A DNA stretch of 64,000 nucleotides, taken from an uncultured Verrucomicrobiota bacterium (GTDB lineage Bacteria > Verrucomicrobiota > Verrucomicrobiia > Verrucomicrobiales > Verrucomicrobiaceae). The notes below the pieces were generated by a model. It was not told the DNA's origin and did no database searches. It saw only the letters and a program-made list of their open reading frames with translations. The position numbers and the translations under genes were made by a program. The stretch is taken from NCBI GenBank assembly GCA_903838675.1, contig CAILZI010000193.1, forward strand, positions 46,494 to 110,493, read 5' to 3'. Below are positions 43,711-53,453 of this stretch, piece by piece (the first letter of the stretch is position 1; each line of letters begins with the position of its first letter).

Positions 43711-45585
43711 TCACTTTCCCTCAAACCGCTTTCGCAATTCATTAAAGTAACGTCGCACCTGTTCCCGGCGCGCGGGAGGAAGGGCCGCTTCATCAAGGGC
43801 GGCTTCTTCGGCTTGAATCGCATCAAGAGCAGTCTGTGTGGCGGTGCGGGTGGATTGTTCGTTGCGTGCTCCACCTTCAACGCTGCGCACGGTGCTCTGC
43901 CCTTCATTGTTCTGCTGGGCGAGGACCACGCTTTGATTGTCGGTGTTCTGCTTGGAGGTGGGCGCATTGTTGAGATCCGCTTTGCCGCTGCCGGGAGGCA
44001 GACCGGAGCCCGGCATGGAGAGCATGGGGCCATTGGGATCCGACGGTGCGCCATCACCCGGCAGAATCACCGTTGGGGCTTTGTCATCTGGCTTGGCCCC
44101 GCCGGGAATGGGGGCGAGCAGCATTGGCTGGCCATCACCGGGCTGGCCCTGCTTGCCAGCTTGTCCTTGCTGCCCCTGGCCCATGCTCATCATGGGCTGC
44201 TGTTGCTGTCCCTTCCCCTGTCCGTCCTGTGGCTGCTGCATTTGGTTTTGCTGCCCGGACTGGCCTGTGCCTGGAGGATTGAGCATCTGCTGGGTGTTCT
44301 GCGCCTGTCCAGTCTGGGGTGCACTTTGCTGCCCTTGCTGCTGAGTGGAATCACCCTGCCCTGCCTGGCTCATCTGCTGCATCGCGCCATTGCTGCCCTC
44401 CTTCTGACCCGCGATGTTGCTGCCGGAATCACGCAGCTGCTGTGCGAGCTGCTGCAGCTCTTTCTGCGACTGTTCACGCAGCGCGAGGTCGCGCAGCTTG
44501 TCGGCGAGCTTTTGGAATTCTTCCCCTGCTCCTGCTGGTTTGCCCTGCTGCATCTGATCACCCGCTGCGAGGACGTTCTGGCCGACTGCGCGTTTGCGAT
44601 CTTCCTGATCAGACTGCTGCTGCGCATCCTTGAGCGTTTCTTTCATGCGCTCTTTCGCTTCAGCACCGAGCTGGGGGGATTTGAGCTGGCTGGCGAGCGC
44701 TTCGGCGGCCTGCGATGCAGCTTGGGCATTCTTCGCAGCCACGGCGTCGCCGAGATCCGCAGTGTCTGCATGCTGGCGCAGTGCATCAATGAGTTTTTCT
44801 GAGGCCCACGGCTCCTTGCCGTTGCCCAGTTCCTCCGCCAGCTTCTCTGCTTCACGCGCACGCCGCTCCAGTTCGGCCAGCACATTTCGTGCATCCTTGC
44901 CTCCCGCGTTGGCGAGATCTGCGGCGGTTTTTTGCAGCTTCTGCTTCAAGTCATCCACCTGCTTGGACTCTTCGTCTTTGAGCCCCGCGAGCTTTTTCTT
45001 TTCCCAGTCGGTCTGCGCTAGTTTCTTCGCCTCTTCGGCGGCTTTGCGTGTCATGTCCGGGTCCATCACCACCACCTCTGAAGGCGGTGTCATGACAATG
45101 CTGATGAAGCTGCCAAGTATCGCAATGAGCAGCGGCAAAGCCAGCCAGCGGTCCGGACGCAATGGCAGGTCTTTTTTCAAGGATGCAGGCCATGCCTGAG
45201 CCAAGACCTCACGCTGCATGTCGACGTGCGCGCGAGCCATCTCCCCTTCTTCGGCGTGCTTTTCAAACCACCATGCGGAGGCGAACGCCTCGCGCCGCCC
45301 TGCAGCTTGATCCCACAATGCCAGCGCGCTGAACTCTCCTGGACGTCGCCACCACACATAGCCTAGACTTCCGGCCAGCCATGCAAACAAGCCAAGCCAT
45401 GGGGAAAACACCGCACCTGATCCACGCAGCGCGGCCAGCATGAGGAGCACCAGCACCAGCGAGGCCGGAATCAGCGTCATGCGCAGCACCGTGAGCCAGC
45501 GCCGCAGTGCCACCCACACCTGGACACGCTGCGCCACAACGGCAAAGGCCGGGTTGTGAGATGCAGTCTGGCTCATGCATGGCAT
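43711..45585 (-). CDS. Membrane protein with coiled coil and Gln/Gly-rich tail
   Basis: A 624-residue protein. Two N-terminal helices (about 38-58 and 62-78) are followed by a third (about 150-168, LPLLIAILGSFISIVM). Residues about 180-380 are charged helix, probably coiled coil (KKLAGLKDEESKQVDDLKQK). Residues about 385-570 are very rich in Gln, Gly, Met and Pro. The C-terminus is a short helical unit (AALPPARREQVRRYFNELRK). The plan recalls DUF4175-type proteins. It begins 47 bp after the gspD stop on the same strand and may belong to that operon, perhaps as an inner-membrane partner; this is inference. Confidence 0.7.
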   Translation of the reverse strand: MPCMSQTASHNPAFAVVAQRVQVWVALRRWLTVLRMTLIPASLVLVLLMLAALRGSGAVFSPWLGLFAWLAGSLGYVWWRRPGEFSALALWDQAAGRREAFASAWWFEKHAEEGEMARAHVDMQREVLAQAWPASLKKDLPLRPDRWLALPLLIAILGSFISIVMTPPSEVVVMDPDMTRKAAEEAKKLAQTDWEKKKLAGLKDEESKQVDDLKQKLQKTAADLANAGGKDARNVLAELERRAREAEKLAEELGNGKEPWASEKLIDALRQHADTADLGDAVAAKNAQAASQAAEALASQLKSPQLGAEAKERMKETLKDAQQQSDQEDRKRAVGQNVLAAGDQMQQGKPAGAGEEFQKLADKLRDLALREQSQKELQQLAQQLRDSGSNIAGQKEGSNGAMQQMSQAGQGDSTQQQGQQSAPQTGQAQNTQQMLNPPGTGQSGQQNQMQQPQDGQGKGQQQQPMMSMGQGQQGQAGKQGQPGDGQPMLLAPIPGGAKPDDKAPTVILPGDGAPSDPNGPMLSMPGSGLPPGSGKADLNNAPTSKQNTDNQSVVLAQQNNEGQSTVRSVEGGARNEQSTRTATQTALDAIQAEEAALDEAALPPARREQVRRYFNELRKRFEGK

Positions 45586-45632
45586 TACACCTCAAAACGC
45601 AGGCACGGCCAAGTACTTTGGCGGAATGGGGT

Positions 45633-48047
45633 TTAATTCCCGCGGAACAAGCCTTTTATTTTGCCAAAGAGCCCCTTCTTCGGCTCCGCCCCCACCGTCT
45701 CAGGCGGGGGCAGCAGCTCGTTGGGTTTGTCCGCATTCGCAGGCAAAGCACGCGGCACAATGGTTTCTGGCATCCCGGCAAATCCAGCGGCTTCGTCAAA
45801 GCTCGCGCTGTAGTCGCCAAACTTCGCCTGCTCCAGCATGTGCGCCGCGCTGTCAGGCAGAATGCGCGGCTGCACAAAGATCATCATCTCGCTCCGCGTC
45901 TTCGCCGTGTTGGTGCTTCCCACCAGGTATTTGATCAGCGGGATGCGCACCAGAAACGGCAGCCCGCTTTTGTTGTTGTTGTCTCGTTCCGTGATGAGTC
46001 CACCAAGCATCGCCGTGGCGCGATCCGCCACGATCAGGCTGTTGCTCATTCCCTGCTCGGAAATGTTGGGCACCTGATTGCCGCTGATCGTGGTGTACCC
46101 GGAGATGTCGTTGTTCTGCTGTTTGAATTCCAGCATGACTTCCGCGTTGTTGAAAATGTGCGGCGTGATGTCGATCTGCAGTCGCACCGGAATATACTGC
46201 GTGGTCGAGGTGAACCCGCCGCCCACCACACCGCTGGTGTAGCTCTGCCCCGCTATGGCCACCTGCTGGCCGATGTAAATCCGCGCTGGCTGGTGGTTGA
46301 GCGTGGTCAGCGTGGGCTTTTGCAGCACCTTGAATCGCTTCGTGCTCTCCAGCGTCTGCAGAAAGACGTTCAGGTTCTTGTTGATCTGCCCGTACGCGGT
46401 GAGACCGGCAAGCGATGCTGGACCTCCCGCCCCAAGAAACCCGGCGATGTCCTTCAAATTGGCAGGATTGGCAAAGGCTGTGCCCTGGGTGTTGAGCACG
46501 CCACCCACCAGACCATCACTGCCCACCTGCTTGAGCGACTGAATCCAGTCGAGACCAAAATTGAAGTTATCACTCAGCGTGAACTCACCAATGATCGCCG
46601 AAAGCAAAATCTGCCGCGGCCTCACATCGAGCTCTTCTGCCAGATCCTGCAACGCCTTGATCTGATCCGGCGGTCCGCTCGCAAAAAATTTCGAACTCGC
46701 CGGGTCCGCAATCACCAGCGTGTTCGCAATCAGAATGCTGATCGGCTTCTTGGTGATCTGCAAATCCGTGGCGATGTTTCCAGTGCCAAATCCCTGCCCC
46801 GCTCCCCCGGCCCCGGACGCTCCGCCAGACAAACCGGAACCGCCCAGACCGCTCCCTCCATTGAGCCCCCCAGTCCCGAGCCCAGACCCCATCCCGGAGC
46901 CAGCACCGATGTTGGCAGGCTGCGTCGCCACAGGCGATTGCCCCTTCTGCTGCGACTCCAGACTGTTGTCCTTCTGCTTGGGATCATTCCGCATCAGCGC
47001 CTTTTCCGCGATGCTCAGAAACACCGACAGATCCAGGTAGTTGAGCTTGCGCGAGTAGTAGCGGCTGGTTGACGCCTCAGCATCCAGCTCACGCACCAAG
47101 GCCTCGATCTTTTGCATGTCCAGCGGACGTGCCACCACCACAATGCTGTTGGTTCTGGCCACCGGCTGCATCAAAGGTCTGGCAGCAGTCAGCGCACTGT
47201 TCGCCAGCGAAGCTGATGCGGGTGCCGCTGCTGATGATCCAGGAGCACCAGCACCACCCGTGCTGCCTCCGTCAGATGACCGCCCTGCTGCAGTCTTGTC
47301 CAGACCGAGCAAGACTTCGAGCTGCTCCACCACCTCCTCAGCCTCAGCACGCTCAATGCGGATCGTTTTCTGCACTGTCTCCATCGGCGGCTGATCCACC
47401 TGCTGCGCCAGTTCAAGATAAGCCCGAATGGTCTGCGAGGCCTCGGTAATCACCAGCGACTGCGAATTGGGAACCGCAAGAATCCGTCCATATGGATGCA
47501 GTGGAATGATCGTCTGAAAGGCCTTGCTCGCATCCTCGGCGCCCAGATGATTGAGCTGCAGCACATGCGTCACCACCTGATCTGAATCTGGCAGCTCCTC
47601 GGACCGCAAAATCATCGGCACGTTCTGCGCAGACGGCAGGCTCCCGCCTCCTTCCGTGGCCACCAGCTTGAACAGATTGCCACCGCTCGGCACCAGCGCA
47701 TAGCCGTGCATCAGCAGCCCTTTCTCAATGATGGAACGATACTCCTCATCGCTGAACTCACCGGGGACATCAATGGTCACCACCGCATTCTCCATCCCGC
47801 GATCCCGCAGCACTTTGCGACCAGTGACACGAAAGTACTCGGCCAGCACTTCCGCAACCGGCGTGGCCGTAAAGCTGATCAAATTGCCACCCGCGCCATT
47901 GGCAGCGGCAGCAGCCGGAGCGGCAGGGCTAGGAGCCGCAGGCGGCGGAAGAATCGAACGCGCCGCAGGCCGGGGCGGAATCTGCGCCTGCATGCCTGCA
48001 AAAGGCAGCAGCACGATGAGGAGGATAGTCAGTGCACAGGATTTCAT
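45633..48047 (-). CDS. gspD: Type II secretion system secretin GspD
   Basis: An 804-residue outer-membrane secretin subunit. The signal peptide ends near FAGMQA. The N0 domain starts around LISFTATPVAEVLAEYF, and N1-N3-like domains include VVTHVLQLNHLGAEDASKAF and ARTNSIVVVARPLDMQKIEA. A Gly/Ser-rich insert of about 45 residues (near 395-440) interrupts the last N domain. The secretin core follows, with VPVRLQIDITPHIFNNAEVM and the signature IVADRATAMLGGLITE then VRIPLIKYLVGS. The multimer forms the outer-membrane pore of the T2SS. It is encoded with gspM, gspL and gspK just upstream, but no GspC, E, F or G homologue lies in the window. Alternative: a type IV pilus secretin, less likely given the GspKLM neighbours. 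Confidence 0.9.
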   Translation of the reverse strand: MKSCALTILLIVLLPFAGMQAQIPPRPAARSILPPPAAPSPAAPAAAAANGAGGNLISFTATPVAEVLAEYFRVTGRKVLRDRGMENAVVTIDVPGEFSDEEYRSIIEKGLLMHGYALVPSGGNLFKLVATEGGGSLPSAQNVPMILRSEELPDSDQVVTHVLQLNHLGAEDASKAFQTIIPLHPYGRILAVPNSQSLVITEASQTIRAYLELAQQVDQPPMETVQKTIRIERAEAEEVVEQLEVLLGLDKTAAGRSSDGGSTGGAGAPGSSAAAPASASLANSALTAARPLMQPVARTNSIVVVARPLDMQKIEALVRELDAEASTSRYYSRKLNYLDLSVFLSIAEKALMRNDPKQKDNSLESQQKGQSPVATQPANIGAGSGMGSGLGTGGLNGGSGLGGSGLSGGASGAGGAGQGFGTGNIATDLQITKKPISILIANTLVIADPASSKFFASGPPDQIKALQDLAEELDVRPRQILLSAIIGEFTLSDNFNFGLDWIQSLKQVGSDGLVGGVLNTQGTAFANPANLKDIAGFLGAGGPASLAGLTAYGQINKNLNVFLQTLESTKRFKVLQKPTLTTLNHQPARIYIGQQVAIAGQSYTSGVVGGGFTSTTQYIPVRLQIDITPHIFNNAEVMLEFKQQNNDISGYTTISGNQVPNISEQGMSNSLIVADRATAMLGGLITERDNNNKSGLPFLVRIPLIKYLVGSTNTAKTRSEMMIFVQPRILPDSAAHMLEQAKFGDYSASFDEAAGFAGMPETIVPRALPANADKPNELLPPPETVGAEPKKGLFGKIKGLFRGN

Positions 48048-48084
48048 ACAATTGGTAGAGTCAGGTGTAAGTCAGTATGCTTGA

Positions 48085-48630
48085 TCATCGTGATGACTCC
48101 TCCGCACCGGCGATGGCAGGCGCATGCAGACGACTGAAGTGGATCATGGCGACCACACTGGAAGGATCGGTGCCATCAGGCACGACCTTGAGTTCTGTCA
48201 CCACGCAGAAGGATTCGGGAGAAAGGATCTGATGCATCCAGCGGAACACCGCAGGCAGCCCGCCTTTCACCGTGAGTGTCACACCGACCTCGCGGTAAAA
48301 TTTCGCGGTTACTGGCTCAAGCAGCTGCTTCTTCTGCACCACGAGCCCCTGGGCTGCCGCCGAGGTCAGGAGGCCTTCCAGCAGTTCCTGACTGGCCTCA
48401 TTTTCACTGGTCATCGGCGGTTGCGAGACCTGCAGCCATTCAAGGCGTTGCTGCCAGAGATCCGTCTCGGCCAGAAGCGCCTGCGCCTCCATCTGCCGGA
48501 GTTCCAGCGTCTGCTCACGGCGCTCAATGCCATGCTGCAGACGGAGCAGCCGCTGAGACATGACGACACCGGCACACACTGCGGCCAGAATCACCAGGAT
48601 CATGATCAGCCGCCGCTCACTGGCCTTCAT
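48085..48630 (-). CDS. T2SS GspM-like inner-membrane protein
   Basis: About 181 residues from the ATG at 48630, overlapping the end of the gspL-like gene by 14 bp. One N-terminal helix (LIMILVILAAVCAGVVMSQ) precedes a coiled-coil segment (LRLQHGIERREQTLELRQME) and a small ferredoxin-like domain with EPVTAKFYREVGVTLTVKGG. The pattern is that of GspM/PilO proteins that form the inner-membrane platform with GspL. Sequence similarity is weak, so the assignment relies on position and architecture. An upstream in-frame ATG at 48792 would give a non-membrane extension overlapping gspL. Confidence 0.75.
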   Translation of the reverse strand: MKASERRLIMILVILAAVCAGVVMSQRLLRLQHGIERREQTLELRQMEAQALLAETDLWQQRLEWLQVSQPPMTSENEASQELLEGLLTSAAAQGLVVQKKQLLEPVTAKFYREVGVTLTVKGGLPAVFRWMHQILSPESFCVVTELKVVPDGTDPSSVVAMIHFSRLHAPAIAGAEESSR

Positions 48631-49837
48631 GGACGGCACCTCCAGCATTGAGTGTTCCCTCGGCACGAAACTCCGCACGATTGTCCTCGCGAATCGTGGG
48701 TTGCGGCAATTTCCACGCATAATGCTGCAACGCGGTGCATGCTGCCAGACGTCCATTGAACCCGAGTGCATGCTGCACCGTCGTGGCTTCACCGCTTACA
48801 ATGATTTTGCCATTCTCCATCTGGAACTCTTTCAGTCGGATCCCTTCCGCTGGCAGAAGGGACACAATCTGATGAAACACCTCCACCGGATACAGGTCGG
48901 GATTGATGGCTCCCTCCATCGCCAGCCAGTGTGCCTGCGCCTGGGTCACCTTGTCTATTTCGGGCTGTCTTACGGCCAGCTCATTTTCCGCACGGTGCAC
49001 ACGACCTTCACGCCACTGCAGACGCAGCCACCAGGCCCCGAAGAAACACAGATACATCATCGCCGCTGCCGCCAGCAGCAGCAGCCTGCCCTGCCTGGTT
49101 TGCTGTTGGTGACGAAGCGTTGCCACCTGAAGCGGCAGCAGTCCGCCGCTTTCCGCAGGTGGGCGTGGATCAGGACGGGGCTCCTTGCGGACACCGGCTT
49201 CAACAAACAGGCACGCCAGTTGCGGTACAAAGTCGGTTTCACAGGCCGTCCAAATATGGATGACTGACGGCTCCTCCAAAAAATCATGCGCCTGGAGAGC
49301 GGCACAAAGGTCACGCAGTTCAAACGCCGCATCCACATCCAGCACACGGGAAGCCAGCACCGCAGCATGCAGCAGCATGCCTTCGCGCGTGAAGGCCACG
49401 ACATAGCGGCCCAGTTCCTTCCACACAGCAACGCCATTTTCTGGCAGCGGGAGCATGCGGACACTGGGCTCAAACTGCTCGGTGCTGCTGCTCCATCCGT
49501 CAGAGCATACGGCTTCCTCTGTCAGCGCCAGAGTGGCCACCAAAGCCCGCTGGTTTTTGTGCAAAACCATCCAGTGCATGCACAGAGATGCACCACCTGT
49601 ATTGGACAACCCCAGTGCCTCCCAACGCAGCGACACCGCTTCTTCAGGAACATTCCCCTGGGTCAAACACCAGAAGGGGGCGCTGTCAAAGGCGAGGGCT
49701 TCCACACCCATCAGGCCGCCGGTGAAGGGCTCTGCGCGCCGCCAGACACCGTTTTCACCTGTCCATGTTTCGCGGGCTTCCTCACCTGGGAAAGAGAGTG
49801 ACTGCAGTGTTGGATGGCGAAATGCCCTGCCTTTCAT
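48617..49837 (-). CDS. T2SS GspL-like inner-membrane protein
   Basis: About 406 residues from the ATG at 49837, overlapping the gspK stop by 4 bp. The N-terminal 220 residues form a soluble domain in the position of the cytoplasmic actin-like GspL domain, with weak similarity. One helix follows (LLLLAAAAMMYLCFFGAWWL, about 255-275), then a helical stalk and a ferredoxin-like periplasmic domain with LLPAEGIRLKEFQMENGKII. GspL anchors the ATPase GspE to the inner-membrane complex in the family. The last 14 bp overlap the gspM-like gene. The name follows operon order K-L-M as well as architecture. Confidence 0.75.
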   Translation of the reverse strand: MKGRAFRHPTLQSLSFPGEEARETWTGENGVWRRAEPFTGGLMGVEALAFDSAPFWCLTQGNVPEEAVSLRWEALGLSNTGGASLCMHWMVLHKNQRALVATLALTEEAVCSDGWSSSTEQFEPSVRMLPLPENGVAVWKELGRYVVAFTREGMLLHAAVLASRVLDVDAAFELRDLCAALQAHDFLEEPSVIHIWTACETDFVPQLACLFVEAGVRKEPRPDPRPPAESGGLLPLQVATLRHQQQTRQGRLLLLAAAAMMYLCFFGAWWLRLQWREGRVHRAENELAVRQPEIDKVTQAQAHWLAMEGAINPDLYPVEVFHQIVSLLPAEGIRLKEFQMENGKIIVSGEATTVQHALGFNGRLAACTALQHYAWKLPQPTIREDNRAEFRAEGTLNAGGAVHEGQ

Positions 49838-50781
49838 GGCCGTGCGTCTCCTTTCACCGCAAATTCGCTCCACTCAGCCATGCGCGGCGTGCCATCTTTG
49901 AGGTTCACGACCAAGGTGATGCCACATCGAGCATCTCCGGCTCTGCCTATGCTTTCAACATGCCGAGTCGGTCCTTGGACAGTCAGCAAGTTAGGTGTGT
50001 CGGATCCGGCAATGCCAAGGATCGCCATGGCTTCTTCAAGGCTCTTGAGCGGAGCATCATCTGATGTCTGAGAGAGCCCATCCGGTCCATTGCGGGTGCT
50101 CACCAGCTGCCGGGCGTTTTCCATGCTTGCGTTTGTGACAGCGGCGATGATTTCCGCGGACGTGGTGTTAAGGTCCAACTGGCCATTGCCTCGGAGGGTG
50201 AACCAGGTGCGCCAGTCGGGCTTGGCGGCATTCAATTCTTCCACCCGGGCCACGAGATTCAATTCATCAAGACTGTTGAAGGGGCGATTCAGCGGCAGTC
50301 CCGGATGCTGGTAGTCCAACTGCTCGGCGCTGCCAGGACGACGCTTCAAATCATCGGAGTCGGTCCAGTCCATGAAGGTGGCTGCGATGTCCTGAGCATC
50401 GACAAGTGACAGTCCCCATGACATGAAAATACGTTCCAGCAGCGGCAGCCGTTCTGCTGTGAGAAGGGCATTCAGATTCAGCCTGCGCTCCTCGGTGGTC
50501 AGTCTGGCTTCAAAGCTTTCAATTCCAGACACACTCCTCCGCAGGAGAGGATCCCCGGCTTTGATCAGTGGATGCGCCCCCACTGCGATGCCGGTTTCCG
50601 CAAGCTGACGGGCACGCATCATGCCCATGCGCGCCTGCTGCATTTCGCCATGCTCCCTTGACATGGCGGCGGTGGTGATGATCAGAAAGGACAGCACGGC
50701 AAGGAGACACAGCACGGCCAGCAGCACCGAACCGGAAGCCGCAGCCTGCTTGTTAGATTGGCTGGCATATGTCACCAGCAT
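49834..50781 (-). CDS. gspK: T2SS minor pseudopilin GspK
   Basis: About 315 residues; an upstream ATG at 50811 is possible. The N-terminus has a prepilin-like cleavage site (AASGSVLLAVLCLLAVLSF), with Gly before a hydrophobic helix and no Glu at +5, as in GspK. The globular region includes RRLNLNALLTAERLPLLERI and the Asp-rich turn ATFMDWTDSDD, plus a helix-hairpin-helix-like stretch (NLVARVEELNAA). GspK caps the pseudopilus tip with GspI and GspJ, which are absent here. It is the first gene of the K-L-M-D group, 126 bp after the permease gene. Confidence 0.85.
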   Translation of the reverse strand: MLVTYASQSNKQAAASGSVLLAVLCLLAVLSFLIITTAAMSREHGEMQQARMGMMRARQLAETGIAVGAHPLIKAGDPLLRRSVSGIESFEARLTTEERRLNLNALLTAERLPLLERIFMSWGLSLVDAQDIAATFMDWTDSDDLKRRPGSAEQLDYQHPGLPLNRPFNSLDELNLVARVEELNAAKPDWRTWFTLRGNGQLDLNTTSAEIIAAVTNASMENARQLVSTRNGPDGLSQTSDDAPLKSLEEAMAILGIAGSDTPNLLTVQGPTRHVESIGRAGDARCGITLVVNLKDGTPRMAEWSEFAVKGDARP

Positions 50782-50906
50782 GAATGGGCATGCATCAGGC
50801 GTGATGCTCAAGTTACGGAATCTTCACATTCAAAGAGTAGCCGTGCTTGCAGCCGCCCTGCCTGAGGACCTCGCACCTCATTGTTTCGGCAACAGTTCTG
50901 TCACAT

Positions 50907-53273
50907 TCAATCCCGGGCTTTCAGCACACCCACCATATCGAGCTTTCGCAGCATGCGGCTTACCACGATGAAGGAGGCGCACGAGGCCGCAGCCACAACG
51001 AGAACGGACATGGTGTAGGTATGCAGGCTGATCACGAGTGGAAGGCGAACGGTTTCGGTGCTCACTTTGGTGATGATTAGCGTGGCCAAGCCCCGGCCAA
51101 ACAGCAGCCCCACCGGGAGAGCGGTGGCGATGAGCAGCAGCAGCTCCCCCAGCAGCACGCCGGCAATTTCGCGCTGGGTGAAGCCGATGACGCGCAGCGT
51201 GGCCAGATCACGGCTACGCTCAGACAACGCGATGCGCGCGCTGTTGTACACCACGCCAAAGGCCACGACGATGGCCAGCACGAGGTAGAGTTTACGCAGG
51301 ATGCCGATGCTCTGCCCCGTGGTGCTGCGGAAGGACTCGAGCATGTCATTTTTGACCAGCGTGACGGCCACACGCGGCGTGGACTTCAGCTCGCGCATGA
51401 AGTCTCCCCAGCGGGCCTGATCCACGGCCAGGTACGCCCCGCTGACCGTGTCTCCTTCCAGCATCAAGCGGTGCAGAGCCTCTATGTCCATGAAGGCGTT
51501 GACACCGGAGAAATCCTCAATGAAGCCGCGGATGGGCACGCCGACCGTGGTGCGCCGGCCTTCCAGCGACTCCACCTGCACCACATCGCCAATGCGTGCG
51601 TCGAGGATTTTCCCCAGCTGCGCGGACATCACGATGCCCTCCTCCGGCAGCACGATGCGCCGGCGTTTCGCATCCAGCAGCCGGTTCAAGTCGGCGGTGC
51701 GCGGCAGTCCCGTCACCGCCAGCTTGCGCGAATGATGGCCGTAGTGGATGCGCGCCTGCACAGCGCGCACGGGTTCGGCGCGCTGCACGCCGGGCAGCTG
51801 CTCCAAATTGTGCAAAGCCTCGGCCGATCCGGGCTCGGACAAAAACACCACCACATCCTGACGCTGCACATCATTCCATTGATAGGTCAGCAGGTAGTCG
51901 ATGCTGTCGGCCATTGATCCGGGCAGCACCATCAGGCCCGTGGCCAGTGCCAGACCAAAGACCGTGAAAAGCGCCTGTACCGGCCGGCGCTCGATGTTTC
52001 TCAAAGCCATGCGCAGCGCCGGACCGCTGCCACGCGTGAGGCCCATGCGCTCCAGCATCGACGGCTTGAAATCGGCAGGCGGCTCAGGCCGCATCGCCTC
52101 GGCAGGCGGCAGCTTCACCGCCATCCACACGACCGTGACGACTCCGAGCATCGCGGCAACCGTGCTGACTACCAGCGCCATGCCCAGCGCGCTGTAGTCC
52201 ATGCGAAAAATCAGGGCCGGAAAGCGGAAAAACAGATCGTAGATGCTCAACAGTGCGCCCCCCATCCAGCGGCCCACCAAGCCGCCCGTCACCGTGCCCA
52301 GCACGACGATGACGAGCGCATAGTTGATGTAATGCCGGCCCACCTGCCAGGAGGAGTACCCCAGAGCCTTGAGCTGCGCGATCTGCTCACGCTGCAGCCG
52401 CACGAGCCGCGCCAGCACTGCATTCACCATGAACGCCGCCACACTCAGAAACACCACCGGATACGCCACGGACAGAGCACGCACCACGCGCAGTTCATCA
52501 TCGAGCCGTCGTGCGCTGTTGTGTTCCTGCCGCGTGTAGGCGCCCTGCGCCCCATACTGAAGCAGCAGGCGGTCCATCTCCGCCATCACCGGCTCCGCCT
52601 GCGCTCCCGGCGAAATATCCACACAGAGATCATTGAAGGCGCCGTCCAGATTGTACGGCACGGCGATGGCCTGGTAGTTCATCCAGAAGACACCGTAGCG
52701 TTTGTTGTCCGGCAGCGTCTGCCCGGGCCGCGCCTCAAACACAAACTCCGGCGAGAGGCCGATGCCGCAGATGATGATCGTGTCGCGGTGCCCGTTGATC
52801 ACCGCCACGAGGCTGTCGCCGATCTGGAGCTTGTTAGCCAGTGCAAAGGATTCGCTCACCACTGCCTGCCGCCGCTCATCCGGCAGCGGGAGCCGTCCCT
52901 CCCGGATGTAGACCTGGTTCAACGTCTGCGGCCGGCCTTCCGGCAGCGACACCAGATGCGCCGTCGCGGGCTCTGTCATGCCTGCGAGATCCAGCGTTGC
53001 ATCCACAACCACCCGCGCCTCCACCGCCGCCACACCGGGGATCTCCGCGATGCGGTCCGCCAGCGACTTCGGCGCTCGTTTCAGCGAAGCAAACACATCC
53101 GCCAGCCGGTAGTGCTGGTAGTAGGCATCCCGTGTGCTTTCCAGGGTCAGCAGGATGCTGCGCGTCATGATCATCATCGCGAGTCCGCAGGCCATCACGA
53201 GACTCACCGCCACGATCTGCCCCTTCATGTGACCGAGATCACGGAAGAGTTTTAAATCAAGGGGGGTGATCAT
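50907..53273 (-). CDS. YbbP-like ABC transporter permease with two FtsX domains
   Basis: A 788-residue permease with duplicated FtsX modules, of YbbP length rather than the 400-residue LolC/E form. Module one has its first helix near IVAVSLVMACGLAMMIMT, a periplasmic domain, then three helices (for example YPVVFLSVAAFMVNAVLARL and INYALVIVVLGTVTGG). The second module starts near ALFTVFGLALATGLMVLPGS and ends with LYLVLAIVVAFGVVYNSARI and two more helices. No ATPase is adjacent; the only LolD/YbbA-type ATPase in the window is at 11689-12441. Such pairs handle lipids, lipoproteins or envelope stress. It lies upstream of gspK on the same strand, with a gap of 126 bp or less. Confidence 0.88.
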   Translation of the reverse strand: MITPLDLKLFRDLGHMKGQIVAVSLVMACGLAMMIMTRSILLTLESTRDAYYQHYRLADVFASLKRAPKSLADRIAEIPGVAAVEARVVVDATLDLAGMTEPATAHLVSLPEGRPQTLNQVYIREGRLPLPDERRQAVVSESFALANKLQIGDSLVAVINGHRDTIIICGIGLSPEFVFEARPGQTLPDNKRYGVFWMNYQAIAVPYNLDGAFNDLCVDISPGAQAEPVMAEMDRLLLQYGAQGAYTRQEHNSARRLDDELRVVRALSVAYPVVFLSVAAFMVNAVLARLVRLQREQIAQLKALGYSSWQVGRHYINYALVIVVLGTVTGGLVGRWMGGALLSIYDLFFRFPALIFRMDYSALGMALVVSTVAAMLGVVTVVWMAVKLPPAEAMRPEPPADFKPSMLERMGLTRGSGPALRMALRNIERRPVQALFTVFGLALATGLMVLPGSMADSIDYLLTYQWNDVQRQDVVVFLSEPGSAEALHNLEQLPGVQRAEPVRAVQARIHYGHHSRKLAVTGLPRTADLNRLLDAKRRRIVLPEEGIVMSAQLGKILDARIGDVVQVESLEGRRTTVGVPIRGFIEDFSGVNAFMDIEALHRLMLEGDTVSGAYLAVDQARWGDFMRELKSTPRVAVTLVKNDMLESFRSTTGQSIGILRKLYLVLAIVVAFGVVYNSARIALSERSRDLATLRVIGFTQREIAGVLLGELLLLIATALPVGLLFGRGLATLIITKVSTETVRLPLVISLHTYTMSVLVVAAASCASFIVVSRMLRKLDMVGVLKARD

Positions 53274-53364
53274 GCGGTAGTATGAATACGTTCATGCGCG
53301 TGCTTTGCAAAAATAGATGCGATTATGCAGCCCATGAGCAGCACCAAGGCTGGATTAAACTCAG

Positions 53365-53446
53365 CCCGAATCCAGGGGAGCACTTGGCAAAGCATCCTCC
53401 TTCGCTCTGCCCCTTCTTCGCAGGACAAGCAGCATCCCTTGGGCTC
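53365..53446. repeat. Possible degenerate family A repeat
   Basis: A segment beginning CCAGGGGAGCACTTGGCAAAGC resembles the first stem-loop of the family A repeats at 57,496 and 61,774, and ends in CCCTTGGGCTC in place of CCCCTGGGCTC. The middle differs. It is likely a decayed copy. Confidence 0.35.
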
Positions 53447-53453
53447 TTTTAGG

